Origin: Bacteroidota bacterium | GTDB lineage: Bacteria; Bacteroidota; Bacteroidia; Chitinophagales; Chitinophagaceae | Length of the DNA stretch: 64,000 bases | Direction of reading: 5' to 3' | NCBI GenBank assembly: GCA_023423405.1 | Contig: JAFAFR010000032.1 | Coordinates: forward strand, 62,001-126,000 | In this document: one piece after another, positions 44,173 through 54,200 of the stretch | How positions within the stretch are numbered: the first letter of the stretch is position 1 | Layout: each line of letters opens with the position of its first letter | Notes under the pieces: model-generated | Seen by the model: only the letters and a program-made list of their open reading frames with translations | Database searches by the model: none | Told to the model about the DNA's origin: nothing | Position numbers and translations under genes: made by a program

Positions 44173-45876
44173 TTAGTTTTTTCCCGGCTTGGGCAGCACA
44201 TCGTGCGTGCGCGCCCATTCCTGCCATTGCCGCGACAGGCGGGCTACGATATCCGGGTGCTGTGCGGCCACATCCCTGGTCTCCGACTGGTCGCGGCTCA
44301 CCTGGTACAAATGCCAGGTGGTATCGCCGGAAAGGGACACCAGCTTCCACTCGCCTTCGCGTACGTAACGCGCTCCGAAATGTTCGTTGTACAACGCGCG
44401 CGGGCTGCTGCTTTCCTTTCCCTGCAGCGCAGGCACCAGGCTGATACCGGTATAGGGCCGGATGCTCTGTCCTTTATAGGTGGAAGGATAGTTCGCATGC
44501 GCCAGCTCCATAAACGTGGGCATAAAATCCATCACATGACCGGCCTGGCCGGTAAAACCACCTTTTGACCGGATGCCTGCAGGCCAGTGCGCGATCACCG
44601 GTGTACGCACACCACCTTCATAAGACTGCGCCTTGGCGTACCGGTAAGGCGTATTCACCACGTTGGCCCAACGTTCACCAATAGACGCAAAACTGGTCTG
44701 CGGCCCGGGCATCACATCCTTGTTGACGGGATAGCTGATCTTTTTGCCGTCGCGGGTTTCCGAGGGACGGTCAAAGCCCGGGCCATAGCGCATGCAGTTC
44801 TCGGGACTGGCGCCGTTATCGCTCAGGAAAATGATAAGGGTATTGTCGAGCTGGCCCGCCTGGCGCAGCGCTTCCACGATGCGCCCTATCCCCTGGTCCA
44901 TGCGATCCACCATGGCCGCATGCACCGCCATAGCGCGGGCATCCCATTCTTTATCAGGATTGTTTTCCCAACTCAGCTCTTTTCCAATGCGCTCCGACAA
45001 CGGTGTGGTGGCCGGGTCAATGATGCCTTTTTCTATCATCCGCTTGTAGCGGGCCTCGCGGATGGCGTCCCAGCCTGCTTTATACGTGTTTTCGTATTTT
45101 TTGATATCCTCCGGCAGTGCCTGCAGGGGCCAGTGCGGCGCCGTGTGCGCTACGTACAAAAAGAAGGGCTGGCCGCTTTTGCCCAGCTCGCGCACATAGG
45201 CAGCGGCCGTGTCGTTGATGGCATCGGTATGATAATAATCCGCGGGAACTTTTTCCACCGGCTGCGTGCCGCTCACGAGGCTAAAGGGATCAAAAAAATC
45301 AACCACCCCGAAAATATTTCCATAATATTTTTCAAATCCGCGGTTCACGGGATATTGCTCTACCGGCGAGAAATAGGGATGCGAAGCCTGGTGGTTCAGC
45401 CACTTCAACTGCTCCTCTTTCGTGGGCTGTTCAATAGTGGTGGACACATGCCATTTGCCCGACATAGCAGTATGATAACCGGCTTCTTTCAATATTTCGG
45501 CGAGGGTCACCACGCTGTCGGTGAGATGGCCGTAATAACCCGGTGCATGCCGGTCGGTGGTCATCTCGCCGATGCCTGCCTGGTGGTTGTACACACCGGT
45601 AAGCAGGGAAGCGCGCGTGGGACAGCAGCGCGAAGTATTGTAAAAACTGGTGAAGCGGATGCCGTTTGCCGCCAGCGCATCGAGGTTGGGCGTTTGTATT
45701 TCCCCGCCGTAGGCGCCGAGATCGGAATAGCCGAGATCGTCTGCAAGTATCAGCACAATATTGGGACGTTTATCCCGCGCAGCGGCCGATTCATTTTTGT
45801 GATTGCCGGAGCAGGCAGCCAGCAAAGCGATGGCCATGTAGGCAATTCCCGAAGAATAAAATTTTCTGTTCAGCAT
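44173..45876 (-). CDS. S1-family sulfatase lipoprotein (arylsulfatase-like)
   Basis: Hydrolyses sulfate esters. Lipobox ALLAAC (Cys22). The S1 sulfatase signature C-x-P-x-R is TSRCCPTRASLLTG, with Cys84 the residue converted to formylglycine; it must be activated by a maturase not found in this window. Metal ligands are in IVLILADDLGYSDLGAYG and LIIFLSDNGASPENC. The FIFVYVAHTAPHWPLQALPEDI-like stretch (FFLYVAHTAPHWPLQ) and HWPAGIRSKGG fit family S1. Length of 567 residues is normal. Sits 16 bases after the neighbouring sulfatase gene and before the regulator, within the PUL 2 operon. Confidence 0.93.
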   Translation of the reverse strand: MLNRKFYSSGIAYMAIALLAACSGNHKNESAAARDKRPNIVLILADDLGYSDLGAYGGEIQTPNLDALAANGIRFTSFYNTSRCCPTRASLLTGVYNHQAGIGEMTTDRHAPGYYGHLTDSVVTLAEILKEAGYHTAMSGKWHVSTTIEQPTKEEQLKWLNHQASHPYFSPVEQYPVNRGFEKYYGNIFGVVDFFDPFSLVSGTQPVEKVPADYYHTDAINDTAAAYVRELGKSGQPFFLYVAHTAPHWPLQALPEDIKKYENTYKAGWDAIREARYKRMIEKGIIDPATTPLSERIGKELSWENNPDKEWDARAMAVHAAMVDRMDQGIGRIVEALRQAGQLDNTLIIFLSDNGASPENCMRYGPGFDRPSETRDGKKISYPVNKDVMPGPQTSFASIGERWANVVNTPYRYAKAQSYEGGVRTPVIAHWPAGIRSKGGFTGQAGHVMDFMPTFMELAHANYPSTYKGQSIRPYTGISLVPALQGKESSSPRALYNEHFGARYVREGEWKLVSLSGDTTWHLYQVSRDQSETRDVAAQHPDIVARLSRQWQEWARTHDVLPKPGKN

Positions 45877-45892
45877 ATTCCAGGTTGATGGT

Positions 45893-47401
45893 TTATTCTT
45901 TTATTTTCTCCAGCTTGCCGGCCAGTTCCCTTACCAGTTCCGGATAGCGCGCGGAAAGATCTTTTGATTCCGCCGGGTCTTTTTCCAAATCATAGAGCTG
46001 CGCGGCAGGCGCCAGTCCCGTTTCCACTTTTTTATTTTTCAGCCAGCCCGGTGTTGTTTTCTCCTGCGGCGCTATGTATTTCCATTTGCCTTTGCGGATC
46101 GACAGCGTGAAAGACTCTTCCAGCATCCAGGTTCTTCCCTTCGACGATTTACCCAGCAATACGGGCAACCTGTTTTCACTGTCGCGCGCAGCGCCCGGCG
46201 GCAGTTGTACGCCTGCCAATGCCGCGAGGGAAGCAAACAAATCGATGTGCGAGAACAGTGCCTGCGATACGCCCGCACGCAGTTGGCCAGGCCAGTATAC
46301 GATCTGCGGCACGCGCGTGCCGGCTTCATAAGCGCTGTATTTGCCGCCACGGTAGATGCCTGCAGGATGGTGCGCTCCTACCTTTTCTTCTGCAAAATCA
46401 ACATAGCCATCGTCGAGCACCGGCCCATTGTCGCTGCTGAAAATGACCAGTGTATTGGAAGCGATGCCCAGGGAATCGAGCAGGCGCAATACTTCACCGG
46501 TCATCCAGTCCATTTCCTTGATCACATCGCCCCGCGCGCCCATGGAACTGCTTCCCGCAAAACGCACATTGGGCGTGCGCGGCACATGGATATTGGGAAA
46601 GGGGTAGTAAAGAAAAAACGGCCTGGAGCGATTTTCGGTGATGAAGTCCCGCACCTTATCGTGCAACACCAGCGGGATCTCTTCATCCACCCAGCGGGCC
46701 TTCTTCCCGCCCGTCATATAACCGATGCGACTGATGCCGTTCACGATGGTATTGCTGTGCTGTGTATCGGCTTTTTGTTTCAGCAGCCCGGGGTGCGAAA
46801 GGCCGGTGGGTTCATTGCCAATAGGACCGGCATAACTTACCTGTATGGGATCAGTGGGATCGTAGTTGTAGACAGAACCGTTCTCCACGAATACCGTTGG
46901 TACGCGATCAGTAGTGGCAGGAAGAATGAAAGAATACTGGAAGCCGATCTCGTTGGGGCCCGGTGTTATGGGCCGGTTCCAGTTGATGACGCCATCGCCG
47001 ATGCCCAGGTGCCATTTGCCGATGACGGCGGTGGCATAACCAGCCTGTTGCAGTACGCCCGGAAGCGTGGGTGTACCCGGACGGATCAGCGCGGGTGCAT
47101 CACCCGGCAGAATGGCCGCTTCGTTGCGGAAAGCGTACTGGCCGGTGAGCAGCGAAAACCGCGAAGGCGTACAGGTGGCGGCGGTGCAGTGTGCATCGGT
47201 GAAGCGCAGGCCCTTGGACGCCATGCGGTCGATGGCCGGCGTGGACACCAACGGCGACCCATAAGCGCCCACGTCGCCATAGCCCAGGTCATCGGCATAG
47301 AGGATGATGATATTGGGCTGCCGCGCCACAGGCGTTTGTCCATACCCGGTAGTGCAGCACAGCAATATCAGCAACAGGATTGGCATTTTTCTATTTTGCA
47401 T
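45893..47401 (-). CDS. S1-family sulfatase, secreted
   Basis: Sulfatase with cleavable signal peptide (ILLLILLCCTTGYG); the start at 47401 supplies the basic n-region (MQNRK), while a Met 5 codons in is possible. The frame runs 12 codons further up, which overlaps the previous gene by more. Formylglycine site: ATCTPSRFSLLTG with Cys77. Ligands are in IIILYADDLGYGDVGAYG and LVIFSSDNGPVLDDGY. It differs from the other PUL sulfatase in the site sequence and in length (502 residues), so the two probably act on different sulfate positions. The start overlaps the upstream gene's stop by 11 bases, indicating coupled translation. Confidence 0.92.
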   Translation of the reverse strand: MQNRKMPILLLILLCCTTGYGQTPVARQPNIIILYADDLGYGDVGAYGSPLVSTPAIDRMASKGLRFTDAHCTAATCTPSRFSLLTGQYAFRNEAAILPGDAPALIRPGTPTLPGVLQQAGYATAVIGKWHLGIGDGVINWNRPITPGPNEIGFQYSFILPATTDRVPTVFVENGSVYNYDPTDPIQVSYAGPIGNEPTGLSHPGLLKQKADTQHSNTIVNGISRIGYMTGGKKARWVDEEIPLVLHDKVRDFITENRSRPFFLYYPFPNIHVPRTPNVRFAGSSSMGARGDVIKEMDWMTGEVLRLLDSLGIASNTLVIFSSDNGPVLDDGYVDFAEEKVGAHHPAGIYRGGKYSAYEAGTRVPQIVYWPGQLRAGVSQALFSHIDLFASLAALAGVQLPPGAARDSENRLPVLLGKSSKGRTWMLEESFTLSIRKGKWKYIAPQEKTTPGWLKNKKVETGLAPAAQLYDLEKDPAESKDLSARYPELVRELAGKLEKIKE

Positions 47402-48557
47402 ACATATTACCCCTATTGACGATATCCACAAAATCATTGTACCAAAGCGGGTTGGGTGTATAGGAGCCGTCGGCCTGGGGCTGCAGGCTTTTCATGGGGA
47501 AAATGGGATTAATGAACCAGGTGGGCGAATCGGGACCCATTTGGGCGGGGGCCGACTGGCTCAAGTAACCATAGGTAGCAAGTACCACGCCGTATTTCTG
47601 AAAATACCGGTAATAGGTTTGCATGAAATGCTGCGGGAACCAGGTGCGTGAAGCAAAAAAATCTTCCCATTCGGTTGCACTTACCCGTTGTGAATTGGCC
47701 TTGCTGAACCACTGGTAGGATTTCATGGCAAAATCATAACCGTATTTCGTGGCAAACGCCTTTCCTTTTTCGCTGTCGCCCAGTTCATCGGATACATGCT
47801 TGTTGTACAAACGGAACAACGAATACTCCGGTATGATGATGGGCTTCCGGGGCATGATGGAACGCGCAAAGCGGAAAGCCTCGTCCATTTCCAGCGAATC
47901 GCTGATGTGCAGGTGGACCGACAGGCCGCGGATCTTCTTATTGCGCTGCGCCAATTCTATCAGTCCGCGTACACCCGGTTTTGCCTGCTCTTCTTTCAGG
48001 AAGAGGCGCGGCAGCGAGCCCACGTACACATCGGGCCTTTTGAGTTCGCGGTGTTGTTTGTAATAGGGTTCCACTACTTCGGTGAGCAGCCGCTCGGTAA
48101 ACCGTACCAGCGGAACAATGCCTTCTGCATTGCGCTGCAGGTCCTGCTCCATGGTTTCGAGGTTGGGCTCATTGCCCAGTTTGAACACCTGTATATAAGG
48201 TCCTACTCTTTCAAGCAGGGCCGTGGCCACGGCGAAGTATTTTTTTTCTTCTGCCGAGCCTGGTGCGGGAATGGGCAGTTTGAATTTGCGGAAATCCCAG
48301 CGGAAACCGAAAGCGATTTTGTAACCATCCCGTGAAGCATCTACCAGTTTCTGCAGGCCCGGTTCGGTACGCGGATCTTTTTCACCCCGTATGTACTCGA
48401 AAATATAAGGCGTGGTGCGGATCCAGCGCACGGGTGTTTTCTTCAGGTATTCAAAATCGATGATCTCGGGATCGTGGTTGAAGTTGGCGCCGATCTCCTG
48501 CGCCTGCGCCTTCAGGCAAAACAATGCAAAGAGTGCAGTTATGATTTTCCTGCTCAT
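47391..48557 (-). CDS. Putative unclassified clan GH-A-like glycosidase
   Basis: The true start is the ATG at 48557, which yields a signal peptide (IITALFALFCLKAQA) and follows the GH43 stop by 1 base; the open frame upstream merely overlaps the GH43 gene. The 388-residue protein shows a TIM-barrel pattern with conserved-looking acids: Glu130 in VFKLGNEPN, matching the acid/base Asn-Glu of clan GH-A at strand 4, and Glu244 in PIIIPEYSLF, matching the nucleophile at strand 7. A histidine in GLSVHLHISD would fall on strand 6. I do not recognise a CAZy family. Its place between GH43 and two sulfatases implies activity on the same glycan. Confidence 0.65.
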   Translation of the reverse strand: MSRKIITALFALFCLKAQAQEIGANFNHDPEIIDFEYLKKTPVRWIRTTPYIFEYIRGEKDPRTEPGLQKLVDASRDGYKIAFGFRWDFRKFKLPIPAPGSAEEKKYFAVATALLERVGPYIQVFKLGNEPNLETMEQDLQRNAEGIVPLVRFTERLLTEVVEPYYKQHRELKRPDVYVGSLPRLFLKEEQAKPGVRGLIELAQRNKKIRGLSVHLHISDSLEMDEAFRFARSIMPRKPIIIPEYSLFRLYNKHVSDELGDSEKGKAFATKYGYDFAMKSYQWFSKANSQRVSATEWEDFFASRTWFPQHFMQTYYRYFQKYGVVLATYGYLSQSAPAQMGPDSPTWFINPIFPMKSLQPQADGSYTPNPLWYNDFVDIVNRGNMYAK

Positions 48558-48558
48558 G

Positions 48559-49740
48559 TTATTTCGGTTGAAAAGAGGAATAAAATGTTGCCGCACGCAC
48601 CGGGTCGGGACGCAGCCGGTTGTTCTCCCACATAACCGGAACCAGCGCGGGGCGGCAGGTGTAAGGATATTTTGTGCCCATGACACCTCTCGGGTTAAAA
48701 AATGTAGTGGACCACCAGTTGCCTTCCCGGTCAACAAAAAGATTGTTGTGCCCGCCCTGCAAAATGGCCGCATAGCGCGGGCCATAAGGCCCTTCCACCC
48801 GGTCGGCTTCGGCCACCACCACATCGTAGCTGTAGAGGGCATCAGGATTTTTTTTATCGTCGCGAAGATAGGAATAGGCGCCGTTTTCCTGCCGCACCGA
48901 CCACACCGTTTGCAGCAACTGGTATTTGTTGTTGTGCTTTGTGATGTACACCCCTTCAATATAAGGCTCGGGGTTGTAGGGCATTTCTTCCAGTCGCCGG
49001 AAAGGCGCTTTGATATCGCTGCAGTCGTCGTTCATTTCGGTGATGAAATGGTTGTGCCCTACGAGGTAGACTTTCCCGTTATCGTCTTCAAAAAGACTGA
49101 GGTCAATATTGGGAAAGATGGCTTTTTCGGCATTGCCCTTTATGTTCCGGTAAGGGCCCTGCGGCAAGCCCGATGTGCTTTCCAGCACAAAGGAACCGGC
49201 GCCGCCGTTCATGCAGGCGATGAGCAGCCATTTTTTCCTGCTTTTCACATAGTGCAACTCGGGCGCCCATACGGCGCGGTAAAAAGAATCGAGCGGGTCC
49301 TTGTTGGGCGACAGATCTCCCGACTGGATGGGAACGCCTTTTTTCTGCCAGCCGGCGGCATCCTTATCGAAACCCCAGATCAGGCCCATCGGCTCCCACT
49401 GTTTCAGATCGGTGGAACGCCAGAGATAGAGGCCATCGTTGTAGTCCCAGCAATGGATACGCGAAGAAGAAAACACACGCCCCTTGCTGGCCGTTGTGCC
49501 GGTCATGTAATAATAGCCATCGGGACCGGTCATCACATAGGTATCGCGCATCCAGGTATCCATCAGAGGTACTACGGTGGCTGGCACAGTTAGTTTGGAA
49601 TCGCCCACCGGTGCAACCGGATTACTGAAAGCGGTATTGTTTTCCGCCTCGGCCGCCGGCCCTGTACAGGAAAGACAGAGCAGGGCAAACCACAGGAAGG
49701 GATATGCGAATTTCAGGGTATTCATTTGCTGAGCGTTCAT
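48559..49740 (-). CDS. GH43-like lipoprotein (PUL 2)
   Basis: Five-bladed propeller glycosidase. Lipobox ALLCLSC (Cys25 from the first ATG; an internal Met at codon 6 is possible). GH43-type motifs: MDTWMRDTYVMTGPDGYYYMTGTT (catalytic base Asp), FYRAVWAPELHYVKSRKKWLLIAC, FPNIDLSLFEDDNGKVYLVG with the central Asp, and PYIEGVYITKHNNKYQLLQTVW with the acid Glu in EG. The overall pattern fits GH43 or the neighbouring GH117-like group seen with marine and sulfated glycans; the match is moderate. Its ATG overlaps the susD stop by 1 base (TAATG), so translation is coupled. Confidence 0.8.
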   Translation of the reverse strand: MNAQQMNTLKFAYPFLWFALLCLSCTGPAAEAENNTAFSNPVAPVGDSKLTVPATVVPLMDTWMRDTYVMTGPDGYYYMTGTTASKGRVFSSSRIHCWDYNDGLYLWRSTDLKQWEPMGLIWGFDKDAAGWQKKGVPIQSGDLSPNKDPLDSFYRAVWAPELHYVKSRKKWLLIACMNGGAGSFVLESTSGLPQGPYRNIKGNAEKAIFPNIDLSLFEDDNGKVYLVGHNHFITEMNDDCSDIKAPFRRLEEMPYNPEPYIEGVYITKHNNKYQLLQTVWSVRQENGAYSYLRDDKKNPDALYSYDVVVAEADRVEGPYGPRYAAILQGGHNNLFVDREGNWWSTTFFNPRGVMGTKYPYTCRPALVPVMWENNRLRPDPVRAATFYSSFQPK

Positions 49741-51203
49741 TAGTAACCGTTGTTTTGCGTACAGGCCGGGTTGGCATCGATCTCCGCCTGCGGTATGGGA
49801 AACAATTTGTGTTTGTCGGAGGCAACCGTCACCCCTCTTTCGATGGCCATCGAAATGAATTTGTCCTGCCGCAGCAGGTCTTCGCGGCGCAGGCCTTCGC
49901 TGTAAAACTCCCAGGCCCTTTCCTGCAAAATGAGGTCGCGCAGCACGGCGGTACTGGTTGCTTCGGCGAGGGTGAGCGGTGAAATGCCGGCGCGGCTCCG
50001 CACCAGGTTGATAAGGTCGAGCGCTTCCTGCGTGGGACCGCCGATTTCATTGAGCGCTTCGGCACGGCTCAGCAGGATATCGGCATAACGGATCACCGGC
50101 ACATCGTTGCCGCTGTGGTTGCCCACGGTGGCATTGTCCCAGTACTTGAGACTGCGCACATTGTCGGGTGTGGAGAGCAGGTTCACCTGCGCGCCGGCCG
50201 TGTTGAAATAATGGCGCAGCAGCAGGATGGCGCGTTTGTCGTTGGTGGTATCCATCGACAGCGCAAAGTCGGAGCGCATGCGGTACTGCGTGGCGAAATT
50301 GGCCATGGAGGTGGTCCATACAAATTCCGGCACCTGCGACGATGTTTTGAAACCCGGCGGCAGCGATCCGGCAGAATACCAGTTGCCGAAATTCACTTCG
50401 TTGCGACAGGGCTGCACCACGATCATTTCCTTATTGCCTTCGTTTTCTACCCGGAACATTTTATCGTAGGCCGGGAAGAGCTCATAGTAGTTGAAGTTCA
50501 TCACCGACTGGCAGGCATCAGCAGCTTTCTGCCACTGCCTGGTGTTGAGGTAGTGTTTGGCGAGCGTGGCCCAGGCAGCACCTTTGTTGGCGCGCGCAAA
50601 GGCTTCTTCCTTACCCGGATCGGGCAGATCAGCGATGGCTGCCTGCAGTTCCGATTCAATAAAGGCGGTCATTTCCGCATCGGTAGCCCTTGCCAGGGCA
50701 GGATCAGCATCGCTTGATGTACGCAGCGGCACGGGCCCGAACCATTTGTACAACATTTCATACGCATAGGCACGGAGATAACGCGCTTCGGCGGTGTAGA
50801 GTTTCTTATTGTCGTCGCCCGTATTCACGCCCTCAATGTTTTCGAGCACAATATTGGCGTCGCGTACGGCACGGTAACAGGGCGCCCATACATCGGCCTG
50901 GAAAGTGCCCAGGGAGGCGTCCCAGGTGAAATTGATGAGCTGTTGCAAGGCGAGGTTTTCAGCGCCGCCGCTGTTGAAACCGACATCCGTAGTCACTTCC
51001 GAATTATTGATGAGGTAACGCGATGGCGTTGGGTTTTGCATAAAGGAATAAGAAGAGAACAACACGGAGCGGATGCCCTTATCGGTGGTGAGCACGTTGC
51101 CCGGTGCAAATTCGCCCGGAGGCGTTACGTCCAGCGTCTTTTCGCAGGCACTGTTCATAAGAAGCGATCCGAAAGCAAGCGACAGTATGATGAATTTTTT
51201 CAT
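49740..51203 (-). CDS. SusD/RagB-family lipoprotein (PUL 2)
   Basis: Glycan-binding partner of the PUL 2 SusC. Lipobox LLMNSAC (Cys20). Family markers: EKTLDVTPPGEFAPGNVLT at the N terminus, EARYLRAYAYEMLYKWFGPVPLRT, and the C-terminal VIRYADILLSRAEALNEIGGPTQEALDLINLVRSRAGI, LILQERAWEFYSEGLRREDLLR and LFPIPQAEIDANP. Length of 487 residues is typical. It starts 10 bases after the susC stop and overlaps the GH43 gene by 1 base, binding import and degradation into one operon. Confidence 0.97.
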   Translation of the reverse strand: MKKFIILSLAFGSLLMNSACEKTLDVTPPGEFAPGNVLTTDKGIRSVLFSSYSFMQNPTPSRYLINNSEVTTDVGFNSGGAENLALQQLINFTWDASLGTFQADVWAPCYRAVRDANIVLENIEGVNTGDDNKKLYTAEARYLRAYAYEMLYKWFGPVPLRTSSDADPALARATDAEMTAFIESELQAAIADLPDPGKEEAFARANKGAAWATLAKHYLNTRQWQKAADACQSVMNFNYYELFPAYDKMFRVENEGNKEMIVVQPCRNEVNFGNWYSAGSLPPGFKTSSQVPEFVWTTSMANFATQYRMRSDFALSMDTTNDKRAILLLRHYFNTAGAQVNLLSTPDNVRSLKYWDNATVGNHSGNDVPVIRYADILLSRAEALNEIGGPTQEALDLINLVRSRAGISPLTLAEATSTAVLRDLILQERAWEFYSEGLRREDLLRQDKFISMAIERGVTVASDKHKLFPIPQAEIDANPACTQNNGY

Positions 51204-51213
51204 AAAGCAGTGT

Positions 51214-54200
51214 TTAGAATTGTGCGTTAATGCCGAACAGGAAAGAACGGGTCATGGGATAGGAACTGTAGTCGATCTTTAGAATATCATCGCCGATGGC
51301 ATTCACGGCCGGATCAATGCCGGAATAGTTGGTGACGGTGAAAAGATTTTGCCCGGTTGCATATACCTGCAGACCCTTTATCACCTTGCTGTTGAGCCGG
51401 AAAGCATAGGCCAGCCGCAACGACTGCAGGCGGAGGTAAGATGCATTTTCAACGGTCCTGGAATTGATGGTCTGCTGCCCCTGCGAAGTGGGGTTCACAA
51501 AAGAAGGATATTCGTTGCTGGGGTTGTCGGGCGTCCACCGGTTGAGATAAGGTTCGGCGAGTTTGTTGCGGCGGAAGCTCACCGGGAAATAACTGTCGAC
51601 CGCCGTGCTGTTCAGCACGCTGGCGCCTTTGGAGCCTTCGAAGAAAACAGACAACGAAATGCCTTTGTATTCAAATGTGTTGGTGATGCCGTAGGTGAAA
51701 TCGGGCAGGGCTTTTCCGAGGATCACGCGGTCGTCGGCGTTGATCTGTTTGTTCTTGTCGAGGTCCTCGAATTTGAGATCGCCTGGTTTCACGCCGGCGG
51801 GTGCGCCGGAGAAATCGTCGCCCGTTTGCCATACGCCCAGCACTTTGTAGCCGTAATAAGAGCCAAGCGATTCACCCGGCGTAATGATGCTGGCGCCTGC
51901 AATGAAGCCGGCGCCGCCGGTGATGATCTGCGGCAGTGGCCCGAGCGACAACACCTTGTTTGTAACGGTAGAGAATACCAGCCCCATGTTCCAGTTGAAA
52001 CCGCTGCCGCTGCGAATGATGTCGCCGGCCAGTGAAAGATCGATGCCGGTGTTTTTCATGCTGCCGATGTTCTGCGTTTTCACGGCAAAGCCGGTGCTGA
52101 GCGGCTGCGGCAGATCGAGCAGCAGGTCGGACGTGCGGCGGTCGTAGTATTCGATGGAACCGGTGAGGCGGCGGTTGAACAATGCAAAGTCGATACCGAT
52201 ATCGGCCTGTTTGGCGGACTCCCATTTGAGATCAGGATTGGCAATGCGCGAAGGCGCCAGCGAGGTATAGCGGTTGCCGCCGAACACCGCATCGGCGCCA
52301 CCGGAGAAGGTGGTCATGAAGAGGTAATTGGCGATGGACTGGTTCCCTATAACGCCGTAGCTCACCCGAAATTTCAATTCGTCGATGAAATCGGCTCCTT
52401 TCAGGAATTCCTCTTCGTGCATTTTCCAGGCCAGTGCGGCGGAAGGGAAATAACCGAAGCGGTTATTGGGACCGAAGCGCGAAGAGCCGTCGGCCCGGAA
52501 GCTGGCGGTGAGCAGGTAGCGGTCGCGGAAGCTATAGTTCACGCGCGCCAGGTAAGAAACGATCTTGGTGGAAGCGCGTCCGCTGCCAATCTGGTTAAGG
52601 GTGCTATTGCCGGTACCGATGGCATTGTAGGTAAGGTCGGGCAGCGCATAGCCGCGACCGTTACCGCCGAAAGAATTGGAGGCGAAATGCTCATAGGTGG
52701 TTCCCGCCACGGCACTCAACCGGTGATCGTTACCCCATTCTTTGCTGTAATTCAAGGTAGCTTCTCCCATATAGTAGTTCACGTTACCGGTATTGATGGA
52801 AGCGATGCCACCGGTGGGTTGTCCCAGTATGGTAGAAGGATCGAGCCAGTTGTTCCGCTGGGTGATGTTCACATCGCCGGCGCCTTTCACTTTGACAGAA
52901 AGGCCGGGATAAAAAAAGTATTCCCCGAAGATGGTGCCAAAAGTGCGGAAGCCATCGCTGTTGGCGTACTGCCCGTTGATGATGGCCAGCGGATGGTCGA
53001 TGGTGGTCATGAAGGGTGAACGGTTGTAGCTGCCGTCTTCATTATAAACGGGGAAAGAAGGATCGTAGTTGATGGCCGAATAAAGCGCGCTGCCGTTTTC
53101 GTTCACGCCGATGCCCACAGAGTTGTAGTTGTCGTGGATATAGGAGGTATTGAGGTTGATGCCGAAGCCGTATTTTTTTGCCACGCTGTTTTCGAGGTTG
53201 AGCCGCGCCGTGTATCTTTTTACGGCAGAATTTTTCAGCACCCCTTCCTGGTTGAAATAGCCCAGCGAGGTATAGAAATGGGTATTGTCTTTTCCGCCGG
53301 AAAAGGACAGGTCGTGGCTCTGCACGTTGGCGGTTTGGTACAATTGTTCCTGCCAGTTCACATTCACTGGATCGTTCACCACGCGTTCGCTGGGAACGCC
53401 GCCGCCTGCATCGATGATGGCGTTCAGGGTCTCCTTGTATTCTTCGCCCGTGAGCATGTGCAGGGAATTGGACGCTTTCTGCACGCCGTAGTAACCGTTG
53501 TAGCCCACTTTCAGTTTACCGCTGCTTCCTTTTTTGGTGGTGATCATCACCACGCCGTTGGAACCGCGCGAACCATAAATGGCCGTTGCGGAAGCGTCTT
53601 TAAGGATCTCGATGGATTCGATATCTGAGGGGTTGAGGCTGTTGAGCGGGTTGCGTGGATTGGGCACGGCTACAAAACCGGCGCCACTGCCGGCTACGGG
53701 CGACAGGTTGTTGACGGGCATGCCGTCGATCACATAAAGCGGATCGTTACCGGCGGTGATGGAGCTGGCGCCACGGATCTTCACGCTCATGGCGCTGCCG
53801 GGTTCACCGCTTTTCTGGTACACCTGCACACCGGAAGCGCGGCCCAGCAGGGTCTGCTCCACGTTCACGTTGGCGCCGGGGGTAAGGTCTTTGGCCTTCA
53901 GCGAAACAACAGAGCCGGTGACGTCGCTTTTCTTAACGGTGCCGTAACCGATCACCACCACTTCGCCGAGGCCGGCGACTTTGAGGTCGAGGTTAACGTC
54001 GAGGGTGTTGCTGTGTCCCACGGCCAGTTCACGGACTTTGTAGTCGACCGAAGAAAAGACCAGCACCGCGCCCGAGGCCGGTACCTGGATGGAAAAATTT
54101 CCGTCAGCATCCGTAACGGTGGCGGTTTGCGTGTTCTTAAGGGTGACTGTAACGCCGGCGAGGGGTTCTCCTTTTTCGGTATTGCTGACCTTGCCGGTAA

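Noticed and set aside
44587..45888. Plus-strand open frame of 433 codons
   Set aside because: Antisense to the sulfatase with an intact active-site motif; no independent features.
46205..47419. Plus-strand open frame of 404 codons
   Set aside because: Antisense to the second sulfatase; no domain seen.
48558..48959. N-terminal 134-codon extension of the putative glycosidase frame
   Set aside because: It overlaps the GH43 gene in another frame, is cysteine- and arginine-rich without pattern, and precedes a proper signal peptide at 48557.
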